Assembly: GCF_047495875.1 (NCBI RefSeq)
Contig: NC_092497.1
Coordinates: 2,812,937 to 2,876,936, forward strand
Length of the DNA stretch: 64,000 bases
From: Pithys albifrons albifrons
Taxonomy: Eukaryota > Chordata > Aves > Passeriformes > Thamnophilidae
Reading direction: 5' to 3'
This document shows positions 43,731 through 56,140 of the stretch, piece after piece. The notes beneath the pieces are model-generated. The model worked only from the letters and a program-made list of their open reading frames with translations, was not told where the DNA came from and did no database searches. A program made the translations under genes and the position numbers. Each line of letters starts with the position of its first letter. The first letter of the stretch is position 1.

Positions 43731-46274
43731 TCATTCAGTAATACAATAAAACTATACTGCCCACCTGTATTCCATGTGAAACTCACTTCCCATGAGCTTT
43801 GGTTGAGGTGAACCCAATGACATTTATTTTTTTCTAAAGAGTGGCAGGCTGTAGCATGGTTTTTGCTGTGTGACCTTCAAAATCATTCCCAATACCCAAC
43901 TTCTCCCAATGCTGCTAAACATCAGTGGCAGGAGCAGGCAGACCTGTGGGCAGCGTTTCAGGGAGATGCAACCAAGAACTGACTCCTTCTAATGGTTTAA
44001 TGGAGCATCTTTAAAATTTTGTTTGAACTGACATGCACAATAACACTTCATGCTTCTGTGCAGCCCTTCATCCACAGTGCTTTTTCTGGCAATTCTGTGT
44101 GTAAAAAGCATTTTCAAGTAAAACACCTAATGGAAAGGCAATTTAAATGATTGTTAAGCAGAGATTCAAAGATAAATTGGTTTAGGTTACTCCACCACTG
44201 CTGAAGGTTATTATTTTTATGGCTCTGCTGTGATCAGTACCCAGGAATTCCCTCTGTTCCTAAAAGCTCAGCTGTAGAAAGGGTGATGTTAGCTGATCAG
44301 AGATGAAAACTGTTTTCTACAAAGGTTCAAAATTTCCATTTCAAATGTGACTTTCATTTAGGTGGTGGGATCCACTCCTGTTAATTAAGTTCTATTTAAA
44401 AAGAAAATGAAATATTTATTTTATGTATTTTTGCATACAAGACTCCATCATTTAGAGTTTCTTGCTGTCAACACATCAAATAGTAGCAAAACTCTTACAG
44501 CACTGGCTCTATTGTCTGTGTCCATGGCCTGCAGAAGAAATGCATGCAGGGATTTATAAATACTAGACTTGAATATGCACCAGATCTTGTGGTGATTTTT
44601 AACAACGTGACTTACCCAACCAGGGGACAAAGTGTTCTGAATCACTGTACATTTGCAGCTCCATGAGCAGTAAAGCCTACAGGCAATTATTCAACTGAAA
44701 GAATCTAAAAACAACTTCAGATAAAAAATATATGTCTAAGAATTTAATATACTAGCCTTTGATGAAGTTTCTTGGATGTTTCTTACAAAGCAATCAGAAA
44801 AAATGCTACAACAGACTGAAAGAATAGAGCTATGAAGGTAAATCAAATATGTGAAATAACAAACCCAATTGAAACATATTTCTGAAGTTTCCCTGGCCTG
44901 GTATTTCAGTTTAATGATGGTGCTCATGTGAAATTCAGCAGATCTTTAGACTAAGCTTATGGTCTAAGGTCCCTGGGTTTTAACCCAGTCAAGCTCAACC
45001 ATTGGAAATTTAGTCCTGCAATTTCCACATTAGGTTTTTTTCCTGCTTTATTTGTCGCTGGGCTGTGCAAGTTAATGTGCTGCATTGTTTTGTGTAACAA
45101 GCTCCTTAAGGTAATCAGACTGTGAACATCTTATCCCAGCCCAAGCCTAGACCAGACATCAACCAGGCCCAGCTATAATTTCTCCTTTTCCTTCATTATT
45201 TTTTTGTTTAGGCTAAATTTCAGTGTAGCCATTCACTGTGGGATATTCCCTCACTCATTCTCTCCCCATGTAATTGGCAATTCTGAAACATGCTAGAAGG
45301 AAGGATTGGATTTGTCCTTTTCTGTGGTGTTGATGCTGCAGGTCCACCTCAAGGGAAGAGACTTGTCAAATTCTTCCTACCTTTCGACAGCATGACTTCC
45401 CAGGGGCTTGACTCCTGGACTATGTCACGTTTTCCAATGGTTCCCCAAGCTGTTTTGGGATGCACAAAGCATCTGCTCAGTGGGAACTTTCAGATGCCCT
45501 CCAAAAGGGAGGTTTCCTCCCCACCATCCATCCCAGCGACTAAAAGAGCCCAGCTTAGTGGTGGGACTGCTATAAACCAGCAGCCACTGGTGCACTGAAA
45601 GCTTTGGGCTGATTATTCTCCCTCAACACTTCTGTGCCATCTCTGTGGCAGTCTGCAGCACTGCATCGATCTGGGGAGCTGATGCGGGGAGAAGCTGCTG
45701 TCATTACGATGCTCATTCAAGCCTGACAGACTAATTGCTTCTCACTCGCTGGCTGCTTTCTCTCCGACAGCCAGGTTGGGGGAGGCTCAGCTGAGTTTAA
45801 TTGTCTCTTGTCTTCGCGGCAAGGTTAACCATTTTAGCCTTCTTATACTTGGGCAATGTTTGCAGAGTGGTTTCTGAAACAGCAGAATGGAGGAGGAGGA
45901 TGAGAAGTTGGAAGGCTGGGCATGGGTGTGGAGAATACAAAATAAACTGCAAACAAGGCACATGCAGATCCTGCAGCAATGTGGAGCAAAACCTAATCCC
46001 CTTCCTGGAATTATTAAGATTCATTAACTTTCTGAGTACAAGCCACTTGTCACTGTGGCTTTTTGCTGCTGAAGTGCTGTGGTTTTCAGTTCATTTTAAT
46101 ATGACCTCTGGATTTTGCTGTTTAATCATCCATGGCTGTGCTTAGTGGGTTCAGGTGAAAGGGGAACCCATCAGGGAGAGCAGGTGGAAGAGGCTCCCTC
46201 TTCAGAGCAAGGATTGGCTTTGCCTTGATGTTATTCCTTTTTGGCTTTGCCTTGATGTCTTTGTGGAAAATACG

Positions 46275-46365
46275 AGCTTAGAAAAGGATGGAGGTCCTTG
46301 CCAAGGATCACATTGCAGGCTAGAGGCAGAAATGGGAATTAAATTCTACATCCCCTGACCTGGGC
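46275..46365 (-). repeat. MIR-like SINE fossil
   Basis: 'ccttgccaaggatcacattg' and 'ggctagaggcagaaatggga', followed by 'attaaattctacatcccctg', follow the reverse-complement MIR order (the 'cccaaggtcacacagctag ... ggcagagctgggatt' region). Diverged, assigned by eye. Confidence 0.45.
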
Positions 46366-47000
46366 CAATAGACTTTATACTGCTTTTTCACTTGCACCTG
46401 TGAAATACAAACAGCATCCTTAACACTTCACCAAAAAAGTCAAACTACTCCCAGTGCTACAATTGTTTTACTTTGGATGAGATGCAAATTGTAGGAGAAA
46501 GTGTTAAAAGCGAGTTTTAGTAGTTGTTAAAAAAAACGATTGGAGATGGACCTGGAAAGTTGGATGAGGTCGGATGCTTTTATCTCTGGCTGAGCTCTGG
46601 GCACATCCGTGGCCTCACAGGGAACTTGCTGGGATGTGAAGCCTCTTTGCTCCATCTCCAGAAGTACATCTGCTTGATGCCTGGAGGCTAGAATGGCAGG
46701 AAAGAAACTGTCTGGGAGTGGCAAATTGAGGTGAAAAGCATGATGCATTTCCCTCGAAGCTTCCATGTCACCTTCTGCAAGGACTCTTAGATCTTGAGAA
46801 GGGGGAAAAATCTGTTAATGTCAGTATTTAGTGCACCTAAAACTTGTCATAGGAGAGAGGGCATTGAAAAGTAGGCTTTTCCAGCACCAGGAGTGACATT
46901 TCTTCATCCTTACACACTAGCGTTCTGTCAGGCCACCACGTGTGCTTGCTGACAAGGTTGTTGTTTTTTCACCATAGCTTTTGATGCATGTGCATTACAG

Positions 47001-47081
47001 GAGCAGCACGGCCTTTGAGAGGAGCAAAACAGACGTGTTTCGAGTAAAAACCAATAACGTTGGACAAATAAAGAAAATAAG
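47001..47081 (+). CDS. LOXHD1: LOXHD1 exon 3, PLAT domain 1 middle
   Basis: An 81-base exon after 'gcattacag'. With AA carried over from exon 2 it encodes KSSTAFERSKTDVFRVKTNN and then VGQIKKI, ending AG|GTACCC at phase 2. The F-E-R/K...DVFRV-T-N-VG pattern is the central PLAT strand pair of LOXHD1. The donor GTACCC is weak beyond its GT, but frame and homology continue perfectly into exon 4. Confidence 0.93.
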
Positions 47082-47876
47082 GTACCCGCACAACGTTCCT
47101 ACCACAGCACCTTCTCTGCAAGGTGCTAATCGGATGACAGGCTGTAGAGGTTTTAGCATTTTCATGTTTTATTCATCATTCCTTAACATACTCCCATCAA
47201 GGTGAAGGGATGGTAAAAGCTTGTTTACTGCCTAAGATTTGAGCTGAAGCATGAAATCACCTATCGTATTGCTTATAACTATCCATGCTCCCCACCAAGA
47301 ATTGTATTTCTGTCATATGCAATCATAGGGAGAAACATTTAGGACTGTTTTTATGTCCCTGGGGAAGTAAATGGGGTTTGCTATCCTCTTTTGCTGAATT
47401 AGTGTCATGTAAATGATGATTATTATGTTTAACCACCATCTGACCAACCGCTATAAAATTAAAAATTAGTAAGTGGTGCAAAGAAAGCTGTGAAGAGGCG
47501 GTAAGATGGAGAATAGAGCAGGAGGGATACGGGGTGGGAAGAGAGTCCCTTATGTTTTAGATATGCAGTGCAAGGTGAATGAATGCATATGTTGAATGAA
47601 TATGGAGAGATGTGTATGTAGAGTGCACCCCTTGAAGATAACAGCCCACAGATTCACCTGTGATATCAGCCCACAAATATATGTGGAAAGTTGTTATTTT
47701 TGAAGTACCTTGTAAAAGTGTGCAACTTCTTTGAAGTAACTTTGGGTAGATGGCTACAAACAGGCATTTTGAGTATAGTTGCCCCAGCCTTGCCTAATAT
47801 ATAACATTCCACAAAATTATGGTGCTAGTGGTCAGTTTTAATGAAAATACCAAAATCAGGATTGTTCTTCCTCCAG
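47082..47876 (+). other. LOXHD1: LOXHD1 intron 3 (795 bp)
   Basis: The shortest intron in the window, phase 2, with a pyrimidine-rich acceptor (attgttcttcctccag). I see no repeat or other feature in it. Confidence 0.85.
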
Positions 47877-48061
47877 GATTGAGCATGATAACACTGGACT
47901 GAATGCAGGGTGGTTCCTTGACCGCGTGATCGTGACCGACATGAACAGACCCCACCTCCGGTTCTACTTCCCCTGCAACAACTGGCTGAGCAAGGAGGAT
48001 GGGGATGGACTGTACGTCAGAGACCTTGTTGGCAGCCTGAACCCCATGGATGTGCCCAAAA
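47877..48061 (+). CDS. LOXHD1: LOXHD1 exon 4, end of PLAT domain 1
   Basis: A 185-base exon. Joined to exon 3 it reads [20 protein letters not shown], then [20 protein letters not shown] and the linker ending NPMDVPK. HDN-x-G-x-x-x-GWFLD-x-V is the classic PLAT signature and NNWLS closes the domain. It leaves through A|GTAAGG at phase 1. PLAT domain 1 is therefore complete across exons 2-4, with no stop or frameshift. Confidence 0.96.
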
Positions 48062-51000
48062 GTAAGGGTTTTCAAAAAAAAAGTTTGGCTTTCTGTTGCC
48101 TTGTAAGAAAGAACAGCATTGCTTTGAGAATATTTCATTATTTGAAAAGTAATTGCATAGTCTAAGCTGATTTGAGCTTTCTTTATAGTCAGTGGGAGAT
48201 ATGGGAAGTTGTAAGATGCCTCAAGAGGGTAATTTCTTCTTCCAGTGTTGGAGCTGACATCTTAGTGTGAGATAAATCACTATTTGGAGAAGCTCCACTT
48301 GTTGGTTGAGTATTGAAGGATCCATGACAACAACATCAAATTAGATTAAATGGCTACATGTAGATCACAGGCATCCTACTTTGGTATGCTTGAGTGGTAT
48401 CTGAAGAGACAGTGTGGTTACAGTCCTGTGCATAAACTGTTTCCAGGCTCTAGTGATGTCCTGCAAGAAGTTTCCATAAAGAAGCAAACATCTTGCTGTA
48501 TCTCTTTGCTGGTTTGCTGTATGTGTATGACATCGGTATTGAACTGGTGCCTGTTTTTCAGGGTGGTTTTAAGCTAATGATGTTGAAACGAAGCCAGGAC
48601 AGCTTGCAAAATCAAATTGGTATCAGCATGTAGGCCATGTGGTGATGTATAGTGCATGTAACATGAGTGGGAAGGCGATCGAGATGTGCAAGTGGAGCCA
48701 GCAAACCAGCCTCAGGTGGGATGTCAGCAGTTTATCTGCAAGGGCTAATGAGGAAAATGAGTTGTGTTTTCCTGATGGCCTCACCAGTGTGCTGCTCCTT
48801 TCTGGGAGCTTAGTGTTGGGCATGGACTTGAAGTACATCTGACACCAGCCAAGCGCCTGCAGGAAAAGAGAAGTATGTAGTGTAATTCTAAAAAGGAGAA
48901 ACTTGTGCTTTTTCTAGTATCTCATCTTACTGAGAATAAGGAGTTGATTTCTTTGAATGATGTTGCTGACATGACCACTTAGGAGGAATTTTTTGGTAAA
49001 ACCAGTTTATTGCCAACCTTAATTCAGTGCTGTGAGCATTGACAGATGCTCTAGAATGGCAAAGTATAGTTATTTTTATTAAGGTCCAGTTTGAAGTTAA
49101 CAGTGAAACAATAAACTAAATTGACCCTGACTTATTAAGTATTTTGCCTTATTGAGATACAACATTTTAAAACAGATTTGCTATGTTGAATATGTAGTTA
49201 CTAAAGGATGCTGTGTGTGAACTAGTGTGCACAGATAATATCCATTGACAGGAAATGTAGGTGGGAGCAGACATCCCCAGGGTGGCTGCCACAGGGGAAT
49301 GAGGTAACGTCTGGAGACTTAATCTGCCAAAAACCCACCCAGTTACTGCTGGAGTTATGTGTGCTGAAGTATTTTGCTGCTTTTTTATCCAACTCGTTTG
49401 TGAAATGGAGACGTTAAGGACACAATCTTAAGAATTAAGAGGCAGGAAGGGTCAAAAGAAAATAGTGGATGAGTCAAAGCAATATACAATTAAGGAGACA
49501 TTCCCTTGAGGAGGAAATCAACTATTCAATCTTAATAGATCTTTAAATGACACAACACCTTACCTGAATTTATTATTGCCCCTGCCTGGGAGAGATGATT
49601 CAAGGGAATGCATGTGATTTCCTCCATCCTGTTCAACACCTGTCTCACAGCAGGAAAGGACCCATGGGCTAAATCCTCAGCTGGTAAAAAGAGTGCAGCT
49701 CCAATGAAATTTCTGGAGCAACTTTGCATTTCACCAGCCAAACAGTAAGTCCTGAGTGCTCGCTCTTCTGGAGGAGTGGTTTTGGGTTAGAGGTGAACCA
49801 CTCACTATGTGCTTGGTACAGGATAAACACAAATAAAATTATCTCCCACGTGCAAAAGGAAAGATTTAACCAGGCCTTTGTCAGAAAAGCATCTGTTTTC
49901 ATCACCTTTATCAGAGAGAAAAGCCCACTTTTGAGTGGCAGTGAGTGCTCTGCAGCCATGCTTGTGAGTATGGGGAGCTGGGCCGAGGCCAGAGCCATGG
50001 GTGATGGGTTGGAAGCCTTCCAGGTGGCAAGTTTGAATCTGTAAGAGGAGAGGGTTAGCTCAGCTATCTCAGGTTGCAGTTCCCCTTGAACCATAATTAA
50101 TGAAAGACAAACATTCCCAGACTTCTGTGGTGAACTGTCAGCTGCAGATGTAAATGTATCTGAATTAATTTGCCTCCCTCTGGATCTGTAAAGGTCTGAA
50201 ACGAGATTGTGATATGATTTTCTTTGTATATATAAGTCATTTGCCCTAAATTTGGTTGGGTTTGGGTTCTTTTTTCTTTCCAGTGGATCAAATAGTGGTG
50301 TTTATTCTTTAACTATTAATATTTTCTAGGGCATTAGATAAATGAATAATTATGTGGTTTGGTGGGTTTATGCACCTGTGAAGAAAGATTAGTAACTCTC
50401 TCCTAAGTCTGTGTTCCCATTAGCAGTGTTCAGTGCCATACTCTTTTCTGGCTAAGTCTCTTGAATCACTGTTTCCCTTTTTTATTAGTTTTTTGTTATA
50501 AACCACCCAGTCACTGCTGTTGCCAAAACTAGCTTCATGTTTTGCTTTCATGCTGTATTTGCTCTCAGTCAGGAATGTTTTTGGAGGTAATCAAACAAGT
50601 TTCCTCCATGTTCCTTTCCCTTCCAAAAACACCTTCAGCTTTTGATCTTCTCCTGGAGAGCTTTCCCGTCTTTCTCAGGAGCATTTTCTTTCCTCTTTTG
50701 AACTGGAGGTCACTGCTGGGATGTGCATCTTCTCTGTGCTTTGTGTGGGAAGGATGTGGACTTGAGAAAAATGAACTGATTGTTTTTTGTCTTATTTTCC
50801 CTTTGCTGAAGAGGCATCTGAAGCCGTATTTGGAGGGTGTTTTAGACCAAAACTGACCAAACTATGGGGAGACTCAGCCTTTTTCTTGGTGAGGAGCAGA
50901 GGGCAGCCAGAGAATCCCTTCAGGACTGTGATTTTTGAAGAGGTTAATTTAAAGGAAAAAAAAGCAGATGAATTACTAAAAACTGCAGAAAAGACTATGT

Positions 51001-51664
51001 GATGAAAACTGTCAATGTATCGTGGAAAAAATTTGACACACACACTCAAAAAGCAAAAGGAAAGCACTTTCCATGATCCAAACAGAGCTGCCAAGAAAGA
51101 CACACTACTTAGCAATTGCAGATGCCTGAGTGGTTGCATTTACTTACCTAAGTAAAATGTGTCCCATCAGGTTCCCTGTAGAATGCCACACATTTCTCAA
51201 GGAGAACAGGTTACATTTTAAATGTTATTGCTTGAGTGATCCTCTATTCCCTGTCTTCACAACTGTGGCATCATATGCCCACAGCCCTTTGACAGTGATA
51301 GTGTCACAGATTCTTATTTACCCAGCAGCTGCTACTGGCAGCCTGGATCAATTTACATTACAGGTATTAATTACAAGGAAGGGTTATTGTTCGGCTTTAT
51401 GCTGCTTCACTTGAGTTTATGAAACCTCAGGATTGCATGACTGTGGCTGGGCTTTTATGTAAAGGACCGGCTCAAAACTGAAGTAAGGTGCTGGTCTTCC
51501 TCTGAGTGTTGTGGGTTTTGGATCACTCTGAGGGTGTCTGATGTCCTGCCAAAGCAGTGGGGAACCAGAGCATTCACAATAGCTGGCAGCCACGTTAGTA
51601 AGATGTACTGACCCAACAGAGATATAAAAGTGCATGAAATTCAGGAACCAGCTCACAGAACAGC

Positions 51665-51837
51665 AGAATCACTTAGGTTGGAAAAGCCCTTCAAGATCAT
51701 CTAGTTCAACTATTCTACAGCACTGCCAAGGCCACCACTAATCCATGTTCCCAAGTGCCACATCCACAGGGCTTTTAAATCCCTTCATGGATGGGGACTC
51801 CACCACTGCCCTGGGCAGCTTGTTCCAGTGCCTGTAG
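51665..51837 (-). repeat. CR1 LINE 3' fragment
   Basis: Reverse-complement CR1 of the older subfamily: 'agaatcacttaggttggaa', 'ttcaagatcatctagttc', 'agcactgccaaggccaccac', 'tcatggatggggactccac' and 'ctgggcagcttgttccag'. Confidence 0.88.
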
Positions 51838-53963
51838 TTTCCAGTCCATTGTCTGATACTGTAGACTGGTCATGACTCATTCGTGCCACTCAGAGGACAG
51901 ACCCTCCTGCCTCCCCATCCCATGGGGACTGTCATTTGGCTGGACTTTTCTGGCTCTTCATTTACTGCAGGGCTGTGTCCTTCTCTATCCTTGTGTGTGA
52001 TGGGTACAGCTTTTTATCACTCAGATGGAAAGCAGGGGCTCCTGAGAGCTGATCTCTCCAGGTAGACTGAAGAGTTTCTCAAGACATAATGTTAAAATAT
52101 TTTTGCCAGGATAAATTTTGTCCTGGTTCATAAAAGAAGCTGAGGTTTGGTTGGATTAGAGGATAAGTTGTTTATCCATGGACCATCTTTTCAGCTGGTT
52201 GAGGTTAGTCTGGGCTCTCTGCAGGATGACCTCCAGCTGTTCTCAGAATAAGGATAACACATATTGGCTGTTCTTGATTTCCCTTGAAACCTCTCCCTAA
52301 TCAAACAATTCTCTGTACCTGCCCTTTACTATGAGATCATTCATTTGCAACAGGGATGTTCACTCACTTGGCCCTTAAAATCATGTATAAGAACATAGAG
52401 AGCTGAAAATTAATTCAGTCTTCTGTGCAATAGCAGTTTACACTAACCTCTGAAATTCTGGTGAAGTCTTAGCAACTTGCATGTTGCAAATGAGGTTGAG
52501 AGCCAAGGACTTATCTCCATCTAGCTTTTTGGTCATCAGCACCCTGAAATTGTTTAGGATTGGACATGATGGGCTATAAATGTGCATGGGACAGCAGTTC
52601 ATGTCAAGCCCTCTCAAGGCTGCCTATTCCCAGTAGGACAGAACTACATGTGTGACCTCAAACTGTAGAGCTCCTTCAATCTCTGCCTTTCCTGGGTAAA
52701 GTTTAGTCTCTTTTGGTCTATTAACAGTGAATGTGAAGGAGCAGGACAGACACAACATATGGTGCACCTTGACTTTAAGGATGGGAGAGTCCAACACAGT
52801 TTTATTTTCTTTAATTTTCCCATATTCAAATGTGTTGGGAATTGATCGCCTATTGTTTTTTATTATCGTTATGTAAAAAATGGATCACAAGATGAAATCA
52901 GGTGTAGCTGTATTGTATCTAGGGCTAAGTCTGGATGGTCTTTTGCAGGCAGACATGAAATTTCTGCCTTGTTGTGACAAGAACCCTCTTTGAGTTGTAA
53001 GGTTGTTGGTTGTGTCAATTCTGGCCTGATTTGGGGTTGATATATGGTGCATTTTAGAGTTTACATAGATATGTCCTAAGGGTAATGGCTGTAAGGTCAC
53101 AATGAGCAGCTGGGAACTGGATCCCAATAAAAGCAGATGAGTGGTGAAATGTCCCTATGTGCTTGTGCAGGCAGAGGGAAGTCTCACCTTTTAAAAAAAA
53201 TTAGAACAATATTTACTATAATTTCAAATGACAGAAGTTCAGACGATCAAGTTGCAGGTCAGTCCCAACCCATTAGTCTTTCAAAAGTTTCCTTGAATCA
53301 TTGCTCTGCCCTCATCTGGGGCAGAGTTAATGAGATCACCCAATAAGACTGGGACAGTTCGTGTTTGTGGTGGGTCAGAGGAGAAGACCACAAGCAGAGA
53401 GAGCCACAGAACAGTTTCCTTTGAAGTCAGGACTGGCAGTCAGTGCAGGCATTATGAAGGCAGTTTGTGCACTCTAAGAGGCAGCCTGTGCTGGATTTTT
53501 CTGTCCACCGTGCTTTTGAAACCATATGTGCAAGCACAGAGTTAACAGCCTCTAGGTATTCTCTGAGGTTTTTAAATCCACTAGGACCTAAAACTCATAT
53601 ATTTGAGCTGGGAATGTGAGCTGTGTTATTTCTTTCCTCTGCAAAGCAGGCTTGTGTTAAGACTTCACAGTTCAGTGTCCAGAGTTTTAATGTTGGCTGA
53701 CTTGAAGACTTATGAGGCATTGACCTGGCTGTGGCCTGGGGAAACACTTAGCTAAGTCCTTCCTGCTGTCATGGGATATGCATGTCCCTAAGGGCTGGAC
53801 TGGATCTGACCTGAAGCTGTGGCCAGTATTTCTCAGAAATGTACTGGTGGTACAAGGAGCAGCATTTGGGATGTGAGGCACCAGTCGATGATGCCCTATA
53901 GGCTCTGCAACCTCATTTTATAAAGCTTCAGGTCTGGAGAGCAGGACTAGTCCCTTGTGACTG

Positions 53964-54102
53964 AGTCACCTCCCTGGAAGGATTTAAAAAGTGTGTAGTT
54001 GTGGCATGTGAGGACCTGGGTTAGTGGTGGCCTTGGCAGCGTTTGGGTAACAGTTTGACTTATTGATCTTAGAGGCCTTTCCCAACCTAAATGATTCTAT
54101 GA
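53964..54102 (+). repeat. CR1 LINE 3' fragment
   Basis: Sense CR1 tail: 'cctccctggaaggatttaa', 'agttgtggcatgtgaggacc', 'ttagtggtggccttggcag', 'tgatcttagaggcctttccc' and 'aacctaaatgattctatga'. Confidence 0.87.
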
Positions 54103-55659
54103 GTCCCCTGGGTCATGTTTCAAAATGAGGTCTCACAGTTTGGAAACTTTCATGATCAGAAAAATGAAAAGAGATTATTTCTGAGGACACAGAAGTGGAA
54201 GGAAAGGGAATGAAATATTAATAAGTGTTACCTGCTCATCAAAATTCATCTTTATTTACATTGAGAACTGGAAGTGTATAATCAGCACAGGAAAATGCAT
54301 CTAAATATATTTATGAAATAAATATGAGTTGTTTACTTTTGAGTAATGGTGAATACCCTCTGTGGTAAGGAGGAAGCCTTGCTGCATGCTGAAGCATTCA
54401 ATAAACAAGGTTTGTAGAGGAAGTAATATCTTTTACCACCCCATTGATAACACTGGGGAAAAAAATTGTAATGGTCTTCCATACTGAGTACCCAGAATGT
54501 CTTTTATCTTTGGTCAAAAATAACCAGTTGGTCTCATAAGTATTTTACTCTCCCTGCAAACTTTGCCCATCTTATATCACTGTGTCCAAAATGTGGCAGC
54601 TATGGACATTTTACTTGTAATCTATTTTTTTGCCCACTTTTTTGTCTCTAAAGACGGATAAAATGAAAGAGAAATTGAAATATAGAAATAAAAAGAGACA
54701 CTAGTGACTTGTAAACGACAAGGAAGACAGGATGCACAGAGCTCTGAAATGGGATGGAAATAGGTATTTCTGATTCATATAGAGGACTTCATGTTTCAAG
54801 AGAAAGAATTTTGAAGTGGCAGGAAACATCTCAGTGTGTGGCTGGTGTACAGATCTATGTGTACCCAATACAAAACAGATAATACAGCACATTTGTGAAG
54901 ATGTGGGATAATTTTGACTAATTATGTCTATATAAGTATGTTAATTCAGTTTTGAAATAAAGTAACTTTTAAAAAATATATGATTTATTCAAAGCAAAAC
55001 TGAAGTACAATGCTTACAATAAGAATTTTAACAATGCTGTAAAATTATTTTACTCATTTCCAAGCAAAATTGTTTAACCCAAGAGGATATTTTCAGTGAT
55101 TTCTTCAATTTTGATAATACCAGATCTGGGGAAAGCAGAAAACTGGTATTTATTATTTGAAATGTCTACCTTTTTTTTTTTTTCTTTTTAATTGGTTTCC
55201 ACCCTGGGGCTGAACTAATGCAAAATAATGATAAATCTTAGAGAATTAGATGAACAAGGATTTCTGCACTGCTGTCACAAGTGGGTTGCCCTGTGCTTAG
55301 CTCCTTGCTTCTGCATCTAAACCACTATTGTCTCCTGAGCAAGGTCATTTAAAGCTCACTTCAAAAAGTCATCATCACTTTGAAGTCACAGTAGGAACAT
55401 CAGTTTAGCATATCCTACAAGCAAAGCCTCCTGCATGTGGTAGATTGCCTCTCACAGGCTCTGCAGAGGGATGATCCAGGCTGAATCCTAATATATTATC
55501 TGTTTTGATGCAAACTTTGATTTCACATAAAAGCCCCAAAAAATGGAGCTGAATCTCAAGGTCTCTGGCCTGGATGGGGAGGCCAAGTGTCTGAGCTCAT
55601 CACAGGAGGGGCATGGGGCAGTGACTGAGGGTGGTGCAATACACAACAGAGCAAACACC

Positions 55660-55797
55660 ATCATAGAGTCACAGAATATCCTGAGTCTGAAGGGACCTCC
55701 AACGGACATCAAGGGCAGCTCCTGGCCTTGCACAGGACAACCCAAAGAGTCCCATCACGTGCCTGAGAGTGTTGTCGAGATGCTCCTTGAATCCTTT
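55660..55797 (-). repeat. CR1 LINE 3' fragment
   Basis: Reverse-complement CR1 of the subfamily with 'atcatagagtcacagaatat', 'cctgagtctgaagggacct', 'gctcctggccttgcacagg' and 'cctgagagtgttgtcgagat', different from the majority type in this window. Confidence 0.85.
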
Positions 55798-56020
55798 CCT
55801 TCTCCCCTGTGTTGTGTCTCCTTGAGTGACAAAAATAATATCTCTTAAGAACTCACTTTTAGAGAACTCTTATGAAATAAAAGAAATGCTGAATCAGGGC
55901 CATGCCATCCCTAGTGCTGTCTCTAATGATGAGCACCCCTAAGGCATGCATAGGCTCCTCAGCATTTCTCTCTTGCTAACACAGTGTTTTGGCAGAGGTG
56001 CTCATTGGCCAAAAGCCATG

Positions 56021-56140
56021 GAGTCACAGAATTTTGGTTAAAAGGGGCATTTAAAGGTAATCTAGTCCAACTCCTTCCAATGAGCAGGGACATGTCAACC
56101 AGACTCTGCTATTCCAAGTCCTGTCCATTGCAAAACTCTT
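56021..56140 (-). repeat. CR1 LINE 3' fragment (degraded)
   Basis: 'gagtcacagaattttggtta', 'taatctagtccaactccttc' and 'ccaatgagcagggacatgtc' keep the order of the reverse-complement CR1 end, with many substitutions. Confidence 0.7.

Larger units (their letters stand above)
37113..47000 (+). other. LOXHD1: LOXHD1 intron 2 (9.9 kb)
   Basis: A GT...AG intron, phase 2. It holds three CR1 fragments (39705-40004, 42010-42091, 43188-43730), a 29-base G run inside the last, one MIR-like fragment (46275-46365) and unique sequence. No additional exon was recognised. Confidence 0.75.

Noticed and set aside
44973..44988. Short hairpin CTGGGTT-TT-AACCCAG
   Set aside because: A 7-bp stem with a 2-nt loop is expected by chance in 64 kb and has no tRNA or terminator context.
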